The notes below the pieces were generated by a model, which searched no databases, was not told where the DNA came from, and saw only the letters and a list, made by a program, of their open reading frames with translations. Positions 1-12,339 of a stretch of 64,000 nt of DNA are shown here, piece by piece (position 1 is the first letter of the stretch; each line of letters begins with the position of its first letter). The translations under genes were made by a program, and so were the position numbers. Source of the DNA: Begonia masoniana (taxonomy: Eukaryota; Streptophyta; Magnoliopsida; Cucurbitales; Begoniaceae); the NCBI GenBank assembly GCA_022432975.1, contig CM039512.1, positions 38,751,936 to 38,815,935 of the forward strand, in the 5' to 3' direction.

Positions 1-905
1 TCTTTCTTCTTAACAAACAGGACGGGCACACCCCAAGGAGAAAAACTGGGTCGAATGAAACCCTTATCCAACAACTCCTCGAGCTGGGACTTCAACTCCT
101 TCAATTAGGCCGGCGCCAAGCTGTAAGGATTCTTGGACACAGGCGTCGAACTGGGATAAACATCAATCACAAATTCAATCTCCCGGTCAAGTGGTAAACC
201 AGGCAGATCATCGCAAAAGATTTCTGCAAACTCTCTCTCGATGGGAAGGTCGCTCAGCTTCACTCCATTTAGCAACTGAGTATCAATTGCTACGGCCAAG
301 TAAACTGAGCTCTCATCTTTAAACTGTTCTCTGACCTTCATGGAATAGGAAGTTGGCAGGCTACTTAACTTATTCATTGCTTGGTAGGCAAACTCTTCTC
401 TGTCCGGGGGCCGAAAAGTCACCAACTCGGATCGGCAATCGATAGAGGCGAAGTGGCAAGATAGCCAGTCCATTCCTAAAATAAAATCATACACCTCTAT
501 GCCCATAACTATCAGACAAGCATAAAGGGTATTACTTTCCACTGAGACGACGTTGCCCGGGAAAACACGATCAAACTGCATACACGCTCCAGAAGGCAGC
601 ATTACTCTATACTCATAATCTGCTAACTCAGATTCTAATCCCAATCTAGCCATGCAAGCAATTGAAATGAAGGAGTGCGTAGCTCCCGTATCTATCAATA
701 AAAATACTGCTACACCCATGACTAAAATAGTACCTGCAATAACCGCAGGTTGAGCCTCGTCGTCGACATCACCAGGCTCGATAAAGGTGAAGATCCTCAG
801 CATAACCCTCCTCTGATCTCCGCCTGGCTGATCTCGACCCGGCTTCGGACAATCTTTGACGTAATGGCCGACTTCACCACACCTATAGCATTTATTAGTG
901 CCCAT
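1..905 (-). pseudogene. Element M zinc knuckle, aspartic protease and start of RT
   Basis: A 266-codon open stretch (105-905) begins with a CCHC zinc knuckle (CYRCGEVGHYVKDC), which binds genomic RNA in gag. It continues into the retroviral-type aspartic protease with active site LLIDTGATHSFIS and the family motif LGMDWL. Downstream comes the RT N-terminus, ending in the reading [13 protein letters not shown] at the window edge. A TAA codon at 102-104 replaces an expected sense codon at the protease-RT link, so polyprotein synthesis would stop there. The product would be part of a gag-pol polyprotein in a cytoplasmic particle. Element A encodes the same region on the other strand at 14100-14980. 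Confidence 0.85.
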
Positions 906-949
906 TCGGCACTCACCACTATGTTCCTTCTGACATTTAGGACACCAAG

Positions 950-1811
950 GTATTTGAGGAGTCCCTTGTACATGCTTCCCTTTCCCTCAATCGTTACCTC
1001 CTTCAGAAGATCTCTTTACACCTATTTGCTGTTGTTGCTGGGGTTGTTGTACTCTAGGCTGCCAACCTCGGTTATGTGACTGAGGACGGATCTCATGGAA
1101 GAAGCCCTTAGCTGGCTCCCTCGGTCTTACACAAGTCGCCCTGGTAGCCTCAAAGTCTAGAGCTCTAGCTGCAATGTCAGAATAGGGCACATCTATAATT
1201 CCCGATACAATAATGTTCATCCGGATCTCTAGATTTAGCCTCTCCATAAACTGGTGCACCTTGTCTTCGTTATCACTTACTAGGCATGGTGCAAATCTTG
1301 ATAATGCCTCAAATTTTCGAATAGACTCCGCAACTGAACCCGTCTGCTTCAGCTGCGTAAACTCATTCCTCTTAGCCACCCCTACAGTGCGGTTGAAGTA
1401 CTTATCGAAAAACACGGTCTTGAACCGTTCCCACGTCATAACTGACACATCCGTGGTTTACTTGATCCAATCCCACCAAAAACAGGCATCTAACGCTAAA
1501 TGGAAGGTGACGTAGGCAACTTTGTTCTCGTTCTCTATGCCAGCGTACTCTAGCATGTCTTCCATGGTTCGGATCCACTCCTCGGCTAAAGTTGGGTCCA
1601 ATGATTGTCCGTTGAATACTGGGGGTTGCACCTTTTGAAATCTCTCTATGCCCTGATGGTTTGGAACGACTACCTATCGGGCCTGACGATCCTCACAGTT
1701 TACTAAACGCTCGATTTGTTGTGCTTGCCTGTCCATATGCTGGGCTTGACGGTCCAACAAATCCATAAGTCAGTCTAGGGCTTCATCCCTAGGGTCTTTT
1801 CCTCGAACCAT
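950..1811 (-). pseudogene. Element M gag (capsid region), broken
   Basis: Gag starts at the ATG complementary to 1809-1811, about 150 nt downstream of the primer site, and reads MVRGKDPRDEALD then a TGA. Further stops occur before the longest open piece (987-1448, 153 codons). That piece has the typical capsid motifs WERFKTVFFDKYF and ESIRKFEALSRFAP, followed by a glutamine-rich linker leading to the zinc knuckle. Start choice follows the gag of A, which begins with the closely similar MVRRGNDRD. It is the structural protein that packages the element RNA, but this copy cannot make it. Confidence 0.8.
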
Positions 1812-1958
1812 CTTATATAGCTCCTATAAAAGTTAAAACAAATAACCCTAAGAAATCGAAATCAAATAAAGCTTTTAAACATACTTACAGTTGATGAATG
1901 ATGTCCGCGTAGTGGCTATGCAGTCGGGCAATCTACAGAACCGTTTTTAAAACCTGGG

Positions 1959-1971
1959 GGCTCTGATACCA
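1959..1971 (-). promoter_or_regulatory. Primer binding site of element M (tRNA-iMet)
   Basis: On the minus strand the bases read TGGTATCAGAGCC, complementary to the 3' end of plant initiator methionine tRNA. The sequence lies 4 nt inside the LTR edge at 1976. It fixes both the element orientation and the LTR boundary. Confidence 0.9.
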
Positions 1972-1975
1972 TAAC

Positions 1976-2304
1976 TATAGCGTCCCTTAAACTATTCCCT
2001 TCATTTCCCGTACAAAATTTTTCTTTTTATAACTTTCAAATGAGCTCTTTCGTTAAATCGTCAAGTCAAGTGTAAATCGTTGGAGTAAAAAAAAAACATT
2101 TAAATGAAACATATAAACCGAGGGATGAGAATTGTTTAAAACCCATTCAAATAAGTGTTGAAATTGCTTTGAAAAACATTTAAAGAATTTATATAAAACT
2201 GAAGGAAAACACAGCAAGGAAGCCAAAGACAAAAACATCAAAAGGAACAAAATAAAGGGGCAATCGATCGGCTACTCGAAAGCCGATTGATCGGCTCTTG
2301 CTTG
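1976..2304 (-). repeat. Element M 5' LTR, 3'-terminal part
   Basis: In minus sense this is the end of the LTR. It should finish GGGACGCTACA, as in solo LTR K, but reads GGGACGCTATA. Bases 2257-2304 hold the first GATCGATCG-type palindromes of the LTR cassette, matching K at 60490-60530. Element A interrupts it at 2305; the LTR resumes at about 20126. Confidence 0.8.
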
Positions 2305-3217
2305 TGTAACACCCGGTTCTACGGGTTTTTGATTTGTGTGTGCAATGGCAATTTCGTAAATAATTGAAATGTGTCCGTCTTGCGAATTAAGAGTTTTAAT
2401 AGAATCCTTATATCTTATATGAATTTTAAGAAAATTATGGGAATTTAAGAAATTCAAATCGAAATATTATGCTCGAGTTTCCAGTTTCGACCTGATAGAG
2501 GTTTAATTCGTAGATACAGCAAATTTAATCCATTTGACGAACGGAAAGTTTTATTAGAGCTCTAGAAATAAATGGGAATTATTGGAGAAATAAGAAAATT
2601 TTGGAGAAACCGAATCGATAGACGAATATAGGATAAACGGGAGATTAAACCAAATGGCAAACTCGTAATTTGCCAAGCCAAAATAGATTAAATGCCAAAA
2701 ACCCTCACTTTCTCTAACACTTCACGTTATTTCTCTTCTCTCCCTCTTTACAGCGACTCCCTTCTCCTCAACGGTAAACCTCCACGATTCTTCACCATTC
2801 TCCCTTCGAACTTTCTTCGTGTTTCCTTCCCCTATCGTGATTATAGGTAAGAATCTATAGTTTTAGACGGCCTATTTCTGGTTTCTAGATCGTTAAATAG
2901 ATAGGGTTTCGTTAGGTTTTAACGAAAATAGTCGGGTTTTGTTAGGAATGGTTAGTTATTGCCTTATTGATGATTATTGAGTGTTGTTGGGCGAAGGATT
3001 GGATGCGTTTATTGTTTTGATCAAAAAATCGGGTATTGGAGCTTTGGTAACCTCCATTAATGGAGGTTTAGAATTTGTGAGCGCAAGTTGCTCGATGAAT
3101 TACCCGAGAGAGGTTTATTAAAATTTTAAGAAATTTCCTTTAGTTAGGAGTTTCGTTAGTTTATGAAATTTAATGTTTGAAATCGGTTTTAACAAAGAAC
3201 TCTATGGAATGACTTAG

Positions 3218-3262
3218 GTGATGAAGATTGAGACGAGGAGCTCGGTGTGCAACGGAATCAAG
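3218..3262 (+). other. LTR exon 2 candidate (45 nt), element A 5' LTR
   Basis: Flanked by an acceptor (CTTAG) and a strong donor (GTAAGTTCTCG). The 3' LTR copy is at 18603-18647. Length is 45 nt, as in the copies in C, N, M, F and H. In the shared reading phase this 5' copy has a TGA, while the 3' copy is open. Confidence 0.55.
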
Positions 3263-3837
3263 GTAAGTTCTCGTGACTTACTGTGGCCGATTGGCCTACA
3301 CCATAAGCCGGAATTCGTGTTGAGGATTGGTTGGTGCTTTGTTTGTTTAAATTGCTTTGGTTGGGTAGTTAGGATTTAGTTATTTTATAGGTTAAGTATT
3401 GTGATGCTTTGATAGTATTTGTGAGGTTTTGATGGTATGCTCGTCATGTATGTTTTATTGTTTATTGAATTGCTCATGCATCACAGTTTTAAAACGTCAT
3501 GAAAATAAATTTACACATTGATTTCATGAAAAGAAAATGCATGTAAAAGCAAGTAAAGTATCACAGTAAACAACAATGTCATGGGGTTATCGGGGATGAG
3601 GTTCAGACCTGGTGTTCCGTGGTGAGCGGGTTTTCCTCCCTTCTGATGGGGTGGGCTGTCTAACCGCTTGATGTGCCCTACCCATATGTCGAGCGTTTAC
3701 GATAACCATAGACTAACACGTACTGATAGATGAAATGACATGAATGGTTTTCATGGCATAGCATATACATGATCATGCATATACATTTACGTAGGACTTG
3801 CTGAAATTTTTATCTCATAGGTGTCTTTGTTCTGTAG

Positions 3838-3893
3838 GTGACTACGAGCAAGGTGAGGATGATGTCCCTCCACCCAACGAGCCTACAGCTTGA
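3838..3893 (+). other. LTR terminal exon candidate, element A 5' LTR
   Basis: Follows TGTAG. In the shared phase it reads GDYEQGEDDVPPPNEPTA and then a TGA. Compare GDLDIGEDEIPPPEE in C (25405-25451) and GDFDTGEDDIPPPDA in N (36834-36880). The copy in the 3' LTR of A is at 19212-19267. No in-frame ATG was found upstream. Confidence 0.5.
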
Positions 3894-4982
3894 AGGAGGA
3901 TGTTTGTGGGAGCGGCTGGCGTAGTCGATGCGTACACGACCCGTGGGGAGCATAGGTTATGTGTTTTGGGATTTTGGGTTTACACGGGCTGATGGGTGAT
4001 TAGCTAGGATGAAATGTATAGAAACCATTATAGGATGCTTGGTATCTAGATAGGTTGATATTTTGATGACAATGTTAGTTTCTGCCATGTATTGATGAAT
4101 TTTAGGTTGAACGTTTGAATTATGGGGGGGCGTATGTCGTTAGATTGTTGATGGATATTTTGGGTGATATATTGATGAAATAGAATGAAATTTTGATTGT
4201 TTTAAGGGTAGGTTGTTGTTGTGAGTTGTATGTAACGACCCCAACCCTGTAGGGCCGTCACAGGACATGACTTTACATTGACATAACCTTGACCTAAGCC
4301 CTCGTATTTTCGCATAAAATTTTTCATTTTTACTTAACACTTTAAAGAAAACGGACTTATACAATTGACCCACCTCTAACAACCTTTAGGGTCTAACCTT
4401 GACTTAAACATTTGAGCGTAAAACATTTCGACTTTTAAAACATTTAAAACTAGACTAAAACCATTAATAACTTAAACCAATTGACAATTAAAGTAAGATC
4501 AATTAAAACAAATCACTCATTCGTCGATCATCAAAACACGACACTAATATAACCTATACTTTCGGGAAGAACTCAAGAAAACGAACTGCATGGATCGCTC
4601 TAAAAATCGAGCGTATCCTTACCTGTTTTAAAATAATCAAACAGTTCAAAATAACCAAACAATCCAGTATATGCTCCAAAATAAAGACTTCACATTTTAG
4701 ACATTCTACTACCACATCATACACATCAAAACTCTACTCTAAGACATTTTTCTATCAAAACCAATCGATCCACATACGTAACATTTTCATACTTTCATTC
4801 ATCACATCTCTATACACATACACAAAACTTCTAAATCATTCCTAAACAAAATAGACTCCTAACTCATACCAACCACGGACACATACTAACCACGGTCGGA
4901 ATCGCCCTAACAATATTGCCGGGTTGCCACCATGGTCGTACTCCTCCAACTGCGTCCATGATTCTAGCATGCTCATGAAATC

Positions 4983-5005
4983 TCACTGTACCTGTTCTTC
5001 TGCAC
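4983..5005 (-). other. LTR terminal exon candidate, element B
   Basis: Preceded in minus sense by TGTAG and ending in TGA; reads GAEEQVQ in the same phase as the Tekay-type LTRs. Joined to the 48-nt segment at 5549-5596, the link reads KLLRKPG. Solo LTR E has KLLRRPG at the same joint. Confidence 0.45.
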
Positions 5006-5548
5006 CTACATCACAGAACTCAAACTATAAGTCTAATACTTAGCAAGTAGTGACTATATGAATTTAAAACATTTTGCTTAACATATGCAGTTTCTACTGT
5101 TTCGTTTATGTCTTATTCTTACACATTCTTTATCTTATTACTGGGTGCTTCTTTACGTGCTAGATCAAGGTGACACACCTCACGGTCCACCTCACGGGAC
5201 GGCCAACCTCGACCTAGAAAAGTGACACACCTCATGGTCCACCTCTCGGGACGGCCACTCACGTAAAGCGGGGGAAAAGGAGACACTCCTCACGGTCCAC
5301 CTCACGGGACGGCCAACCTCAACCCCACCTTCCATTCTTTCTTACGTACTTTATCGTTTCGTTCTCAACATTTCACATCCTACTGTATCATTTTGTAAAA
5401 GCATGGAAATTCGTTTTCGTTTCGTTTTCGTATCGTAAAACCATGATGCGTGCTCTACTATACATAAAAACATAAAACACACATGCATACAAACCTACCG
5501 AACTGTGATGTAGTCCCGAAGGCAAATGCACTTACGTACACAACTTAC

Positions 5549-5596
5549 CTGGCTTCCTTAGCAATTTGTCTCTATCTGAAACCTTAACCGTGGAAC
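5549..5596 (-). other. LTR exon 2 candidate (48 nt), element B
   Basis: Bounded in minus sense by TTTTTCAG and by GTAAGTTGTG. Open in the shared phase, reading STVKVSDRDKLLRKP before the junction. The right LTR of B carries a closely similar copy near 11210-11260. Confidence 0.45.
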
Positions 5597-6662
5597 CTGA
5601 AAAACCTAAATATCAAAATATTGCATTAGAACTCGCTCGACATAACTAAACTCTCATTTTTGTGAAAACATATTAAACTACTATTTCTAGCCTAATCCAA
5701 CTAAAATCAAACTAAACGGGCCACTATTTCGGGTTCGGTAAAACCGACACAAAACTTTGAACGTGCATAACTTTCGCGTCGGTTATCGGAATCGAATGAT
5801 TCTAGCAGCCACGTACTTCTCTAATTACCTATTTTAATTTGCCAAAAGGAATTTAAAAAAAAATAACCGAAACTAGGTCAATTATTGCAAAACCCGATTC
5901 TGCCCTTTCCCAGAATTTTCCCCCTTTTCAATTTTTCATCAAATTCTACCCATTTCCTCACCAATCGACCACAATTAGCCTCAATTAGCCTAAACTAATC
6001 AAAATTCCAAGGATACACACACGAAACCCGAAATGCCAAAATAGGGCATTCTGATTTTTCGCTCAATTCGAGCACAACACGGCCAGGTGACCTTCGCCGT
6101 CCTAAGCCCGGTCATTTGACGCCGAGGCTAGCTAAAAATGGCCGGTGGTCGGAGCTCAATCGAGCTTGACGCCCTCGGCCTCCAAAAGAACCAAAAACAG
6201 GGCGAAGAATCAGTTACCGGTTCTGTTCGTGCGCGAGACGGGCCGGAGTTCTCCTGCCGCCGTTGTCTGGCCGGAGGGAGTCAGAAATCGCCGGTGAACG
6301 GCGCTGCGTCGCCATCGTCTCCCTCGCCTCTCCTCTCCCCTCGCGCTCGGGCTCGGGTTCAACAGAATATCTTCGGCTATTCTGTTGATTTTATTATTAT
6401 ATTTTTAATAATAATAATAATAATAATAATAACCATTAATTAATCGAATCTTCATTTACCGTTTTGCCCTCCTGTGTTTCCGACCATTTCGACTTTCGCT
6501 AAATCTCGTTCTTAATTATAACTCACGGCTTAATTTCACGAACTTAATTTAATAAACATTTTAGTTTAACCAATTTATTCACTTTTAATTACTTTACTTT
6601 TTTATTATTTCCTCTCCAATTCTTTCGATTAATTAAACTGAGAAAAATTCTCGGGTGCTACA

Positions 6663-8583
6663 ATCCACACACCTTAATTAAAATTTTGTCCTCAAAATTT
6701 GACTTAGACAATCCTCTTATTTCTCACTCCAATGCTACCACCGTAATTACCGTTGCAATACTAAATCTTGATTCTCTAAGTCCTTAATCACTCATCGGGT
6801 AACAACAATTCCTAGATCTCCAAAGTTATGACTCTCTTAACTATGCATTTTGTAACTCATTCACTCATACGTCCATTGCTTTCAACCTAATCCATCATCA
6901 CTTAATCTCTTAAATCTCTCCCAACTCAAACTCCATTCTAGTCTTCCTCGAATTAATTCAATTGTTTCCCTACTTTTCTCATACAACATCAATCTAACGC
7001 ATCAAAAACATCATAATCCCTCAAAGCTTCATCTATTGCTTAATACTAAGGACCTATTACATAGCCTCCTTATACTATTTCCTTCTATTCCAAGTCCTCC
7101 TCTACCTTACTATCTCATTTCTAATCCATCACACACATCCTTTACACCCATGGACAATGGGCATTCATGACGTTCCATTAGTCACTATAATACGATCCTA
7201 GTACTCAGGGCTCTCAATACTTAAATCTATCCCTTTTTCTTTCAAAGTATTTTTTAAGTTTCTATACTTATGTCTAAAATGCTCAATTTATCCAACTTTC
7301 ACCTCAGTTGTCACCAAACAATATCAAACTCTCAAGTCTAACTAATTAATTACACTATTCACCCAATGCCTTAAATGGTGCATAAACACTTCGACTTAGC
7401 TTACGAGTCGAATCTTTCCTAAACCTACAGGTTTATCTTCACTTCTAGGTCCACTTGCACAATTTCCGCGCAACTTTCCATCCTTTCATCAAATATTTTC
7501 TAAATTCTTCAACATCAAAAACCCTTAATGTTTCACTCTTATTTTGACCATTCGCTTATTCTAATAAATCTATTCATTTACCCTTTTGACGTTGTCCAAA
7601 AATCTACCTAATCGCCCATTTTATCTTACCTCACATAGTCTCCATTTTCCTTCATCCATGAACTAAGAACTATCCCTCACGGTATGAATCTTTGATATAA
7701 GCTAACATCCATATCCTCGATCAACAATCTTCTAAAGACTTATGTTTCTCGAGTTGGAATTTACGTTCCATCCCTAAGCTCATTTATCCTAACCCTAGCT
7801 ACTTACGAAATCGTCGGCATTTACTTCGTTACATACTAGCCAAACCCTTGAAATTCTCTAACTTAACCTCATCCCTAATGCATTTGACCATCCTCCTCAT
7901 TCAAAAGTTCATATGTTTCCTCAAATCTCACTCCACTAAATACTTAAATGCTAACCTTCTTATTTTAACTCTCAATTAAACCTAGAGGCCTTTACACTTA
8001 CTCTTATAAATCTATACACAATTCTAAATCTATCCAACCACCCTTTTTCACCTTACGTCACTTAGTCTCTAATTTCTTCATTAAAAGAAATTCCCAATAT
8101 TTTCATAGATCGCACATCACTAGATTCTGATGAATTAAACCTCAACGTCTAACCTTCCTTCTTATCTAGCAATCCTCTCTTTCCTAGCTCTTAACTTCGC
8201 AATATCAATTACACTTCTCCTCCAAGGCTCCAACACTTGTAAAAATATCTATTTTCACATAAGGTTTTTACTAAGATTTACTAGCTAATGAATTTTTCTC
8301 TTTGATCTTCAAAATTCAGGTTCTAAGTGTTCCCCCACACTACTCTCCAACAATTTGCCTAACAAATTTCTTGTTTTCTCGAAAAAAAACAAAATTTGGG
8401 TCATAAGTATTCAACTCAATTCTTTACATCAATTCCTCTAACGGCTTCCTTGTTAGCAAACTTGTTGCAGGTAATTTACACCCTTAATCCGAACCTCCTT
8501 GCCATCCTAAGTCCTCAAGTCTAATTCACATCCACCACCAACTCCCACACGATTATATTCTAGCATTTCTACATTAGTATCTC
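6663..8583 (-). other. Element B interior without coding content
   Basis: About 1.9 kb of CT-rich plus strand (GA-rich in element sense) with no frame above 60 codons and no pol motif that I can see. At 6663-6700 the minus strand reads GAGGACAAAATTTT, then AATTAAGGTGTGTGGATTG. This resembles the end of chromovirus pol plus polypurine tract seen in A (17650-17680) and C (33925-33958). The region is probably a degraded or replaced pol segment. Confidence 0.6.
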
Positions 8584-9714
8584 CTATAGATAATTAAAAT
8601 GACACGTACCTATAACTACGGTAGGCTGCTCTTCATTGTTTGCACTGCTGAGGGAGAAGATCTTTAGAGATACACTTGTGGGTCCCTTGTTCCGTGTCGG
8701 GCAGTCCCTGGCAAGATGGCCCATCCTATTGCAAACAAAACACGGCCCTTTACCTTTCTTCGGACAATTCTTGGAGAGATGTCCTATCTCTTGACACTTG
8801 AAACACCTTCCTAGATTCTTCCTTGGGCAGTCCGAAGAAATATGACTTTGATCATTACAATTAAAACATCGGCCCGAACCTGCCTTGCACATCCCATCAT
8901 GGAACTTCTTACACGTTGGGCATTGAGGGAACTGTGAATATCCAGAGGCACGTTTTCCATTTCCTTGACTAATTTCTTCATCACTCGTCCTTTTTGTGCC
9001 CCTCGGTGGTTGTTGTTCCTCGTCACCTTGTTGAGTCATAGATTCTCTGAAGGGCTTCCTCGACATTTCTTTTTGTTGCTGAAGCTTCATCTCGATGTCA
9101 TAAAGTCCAAGAGCTCTTTCTACTATCTTATGATAAGGCACGTCTTCGTCACCCATCGTCATCACCCCTTTCTAAATTTCTAGTTTCAAACCTTGTACAA
9201 ATTGGTGAATTTTGTCCTCCTCCTTATAGATCATATATCCAGCATACCGAGATAGTGACTCAAACCTTCGCACGTATTCGGCCACTGTTCCCGTTTGGCG
9301 TAGTTTGGAAAACTCCACCTTCTTACTAGCCCGAAGAGTGCGACTAAAATACTTATTATAGAATACTATTTTGAACCTTTCCCATCTCATAACTCCCACA
9401 TCACTAGTAGCTTTAATCGTATCCCACCAAAATATAGCATCCTTCTCTAAATTAAATGTTGCACACGTCACCTTGTCGGCTTCCTCCACTTTTGCATAGG
9501 CAAACATACTGTCAATCTTACGGATCCACTCCTCGGCGCAAGTAGGGTCCGAAGACTGTCCATCGAATGTCGGGGGCCTAAGCCGCCTAAACCTTTCTCC
9601 ACCTTGGTCCTGAGAATCGTTGCCCTGTCCACTTCGATTCAACAAAACCCCTATCTGTTCTGACTGTTGGCGTAATATGTCTATAAAATGGCTATTAGGA
9701 TCCATTCGGGTCAC
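8584..9714 (-). pseudogene. Element B gag with CCHC zinc knuckles, one in-frame stop
   Basis: A single frame of about 376 codons, broken only by a TAG at about 9169-9171 between LKLEI and KGVMTMGDED. It starts MTRMDPNSHFIDIL about 165 nt past the primer site. The N-terminal half has the gag motifs PPTFDGQSSDPTCAEEWIR and WERFKIVFYNKYFSR. The C-terminal half has three clear CCHC knuckles (CFNCNDQSHISSDC, CFKCQEIGHLSKNC, CFVCNRMGHLARDC) and a degenerate upstream CPTC motif; A and M show one. It should package B RNA into particles whose enzymes come from another element. The frame then runs out into non-coding sequence with no protease. Confidence 0.85.
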
Positions 9715-9880
9715 TTAAGTACTCGTGGCCTATTCTTGTACCTAGTCATGTTAGAAAACACGAAACACTATAAAAATCTATAAATCATTACTTAAACTTA
9801 AACACTTACAGTTGGCGAAGAACTTCCATGGGGCGAGTGGCATTGTTAGGTAATCAACTGAACGATTGCGACCACGTGTC

Positions 9881-9890
9881 TCTGATACCA
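9881..9890 (-). promoter_or_regulatory. Primer binding site of element B (tRNA-iMet)
   Basis: Minus strand reads TGGTATCAGA, then diverges from the canonical AGCC to GACAC. It is 4 nt inside the 5' LTR edge at 9895. Ten to eleven bases match initiator methionine tRNA. Confidence 0.85.
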
Positions 9891-9894
9891 TAAC

Positions 9895-12067
9895 AGTAAC
9901 GACCCCAACCCCGTAGAGCCGTCACAAGACATGACTTTACATTGACATAACCTTGACCTAAGCCCTCGTATTTTCGCATAAAATTTTTCATTTTTACTTA
10001 ACACTTTAAAAGAAAACGGACTTATACAATTGACCCACCTCTAACAACCTTTAGGGTCTAACCTTGACTTAAACATTTGAGCGTAAAACATTTCGACTTT
10101 TAAAACATTTAAAACTAGACTAAAACCATTAATAACTTAAACCAATTGACAATTAAAGTAAGATCAATTAAAACAAATCACTCATTCGTCGATCATCAAA
10201 ACACGACACTAATATAACCTATACTTTCGGGAAGAACTCAAGAAAACGAACTGCATGGATCGCTCTAAAAATCGAGCGTATCCTTACCTGTTTTAAAATA
10301 ACCAAACAGTTCAAAATAACCAAACAATCCAGTATATTCTCCAAAATAAAGACTTCACATTTTAGACATTCTACTACCACATCATACACATCAAAACTCT
10401 ACTCTCAGACGTTTTTCTATCAAAACCAATCGATCCACATACGTAACATTTTCATACTTTCATTCATCACATCTCTATACACATACACAAAACTTCTAAA
10501 TCATTCATAAACAAAATAGACTCCTAACTCATACCAACCCCGGACACATACTAACCACGGTCGGAATCGCCCTAACAATATTGCCGGGTTGCCACCATGG
10601 TCGTACTCCTCCAACTGCGTCCATGATCCTAGCATGCTCATGAAATCTCACTGTACCTGTTCTTCTGCACCTACATCACAGAACTCAAACTATAAGCCTA
10701 ATGCTTAGCAAGTAGTGACTATATGAATTTAAAACATTGCTTAACATATGCAGTTTCTACTGTTTCGTTTATGTCTTATTCTTACACATTCTTTATCTTA
10801 TTACTGGGTGCTTCTTTACGTGCTAGATCAAGGTGACACACCTCACGGTCCACCTCACGGAACGGCCAACCTCGACCTAGAAAAGTGACACACCTCATGG
10901 TCCACCTCTCGAGACGGCCACTCATGTAAAGCGGGGGAAAAGGAGGCACACCTCACGGTCCACCTCACTGGACGGCCAACCTCAACCCCACCTTCCATTC
11001 TTTCTTATGTACTTTATCGTTTCGTTCTCAACATTTCACATCCTACTGTATCATTTTGTAAAAGCATGGAAATTCATTTTCGTTTTGTTTTCGTATCGTA
11101 AAACCATGATGCGTGCTCTACTATACATAAAAACATAAAACACACATGCATACAAACCTACCGAACTGTGATGTAGGCTCGAAGGCAAATGCACTTACGT
11201 ACACTACTTACCTGGCATCCTTAGCAATTTGTCTCTATCTGAAACCTTAACCGTGGAACCTGAAAAACCTAAATATCAAAATATTGCATTAGAACTCGCT
11301 CGGCATAACTAAACTCTCATTTTTGTGAAAACATATTAAACTACTATTTCTAGCCTAATCCAACTAAAATCTAACTAAACGGGCCACTATTTCGGGTTCG
11401 GTAAAACCGACACAAAACTTCAAATGTGCATAACTTTCGCGTCGGTTATCGGAATCGAATAATTCTAGCGACCACGTACTCCTCTAATAACCTATTTTAA
11501 TCTGCCAAAAGGAATTTTAAAACAAATAACCGGAACTAGGTCAATTATTGCAAAACCCGATTCTGCCCTTTCCCAGAATTTTCCCCCTTTTCAATTTTTC
11601 ATCAAATTCTACCCATTTCCTCACCAATCGACCACAATTAGCCTCAATTAGTCTAAACTAATCAAAATTCCAAGGATACACACACGAAACCCGAAATGCC
11701 AAAATAGGGCATTCTGATTTTTCGCTCAATTCGAGCACAACACGGCAAGGCGACCTTCGCCGGCCTAAGCCCGGTCATTTGACGCCGAGGCTAGCCAAAA
11801 ATGGCTGGTGGTCGGAGCTCAATCGAGCTCGACGCCCTTGGCCTCCAAAAGAACCAAAAACAGGGCGAAGAATCAGTTACCGGTTCTGTTCGTGCGCGAG
11901 ACGGGCTGGAGTTCTCCTGCTGCCGTTGTCTGGCCGGAGGGAGTCAAAAATCGCCGGTGAACGGCGCTGCGTCGCCGTCGTCTCCCTCGCCTCTCCTCTC
12001 CCCTCGCGCTCAGGCTCGGGTTCAACAGAATAGCTTCGGCTATTCTGTTGATTTTATTATTATATTT

Positions 12068-12105
<38 letters not shown>

Positions 12106-12334
12106 CATTAATTAATCGAATCTTCATTTACCGTTTTGCCCTCCCGTGTTTCCGACCATTTCGACTTTCGCTAAATCTCGTTATTAATTATAACTCACGG
12201 CTTAATTTCACGAACTTAATTTAATAAACATTTTAGTTTAACAAATTTATTCACTTTTATTTACTTTGCTTTTTTATTATTTCCTCTCCAATTCTTTCGA
12301 TTAATTAAACTGAGAAAAATTCTCGGGTGCTACA
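9895..12334 (-). repeat. Element B 5' LTR
   Basis: Near-identical to 4231-6662. Its terminal base is mutated: the plus strand starts AGTAACG instead of TGTAACG. A perfect 11-bp-stem TTCG hairpin is at 12024-12049, followed by a (TAA)n tract near 12069-12104. Followed by target duplication TTGTA at 12335-12339. Confidence 0.9.
12024..12049. other. TTCG-loop inverted repeat in element B LTR
   Basis: Stem AACAGAATAGC, loop TTCG, stem GCTATTCTGTT, 11 of 11 pairs. The other B LTR has the same structure at 6361-6386 with one mismatch. Solo LTR G has it perfectly at 48045-48070 although flanking sequence has diverged. It lies about 285 bp from the 5' end of the LTR in element sense. Confidence 0.75.
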
Positions 12335-12339
12335 TTGTA

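Larger units (their letters stand above)
2305..4230 (+). repeat. Element A 5' LTR, first part
   Basis: Begins TGTAACACCCGG. A CT-rich leader near 2700-2846 ends at a splice-donor-like TAG/GTAAG. Exon-like segments lie at 3218-3262 and 3838-3893 (see separate entries). The last five bases, TTGTA (4226-4230), are duplicated after element B at 12335-12339. About 90% identical by eye to the 3' LTR from 17681. Confidence 0.9.
4231..6662 (-). repeat. Element B 3' LTR
   Basis: Starts TGTAACGACC and ends GGTGCTACA on the plus strand. It has three degenerate copies of a unit containing CACGGTCCACCTC at about 5172-5310, a TTCG-loop hairpin at 6361-6386 and a TAA/ATA microsatellite at about 6405-6432. 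In minus sense, exon-like segments lie at 5549-5596 and 4983-5005. Confidence 0.9.
4231..12334 (-). mobile_element. Element B: non-autonomous gag-only LTR retrotransposon
   Basis: Two LTRs of about 2.43 kb (4231-6662 and 9895-12334) bound a 3.2-kb interior. The primer site next to the right LTR sets the minus orientation. A 5-bp duplication TTGTA (4226-4230 and 12335-12339) marks a clean insertion into the LTR of A. The interior holds one gag gene with zinc knuckles; no protease, RT or integrase motif is visible, and 1.9 kb between gag and the 3' LTR has no long frame. The two LTRs differ at few positions by eye, suggesting a fairly recent insertion that used enzymes in trans. Confidence 0.9.

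Noticed and set aside
6138..6443. 101-104-codon frames at 6138-6443 and 11801-12115 seen in both B LTRs
   Set aside because: They are on the antisense strand of B, run into the TAA microsatellite, and the match between copies only reflects LTR identity.
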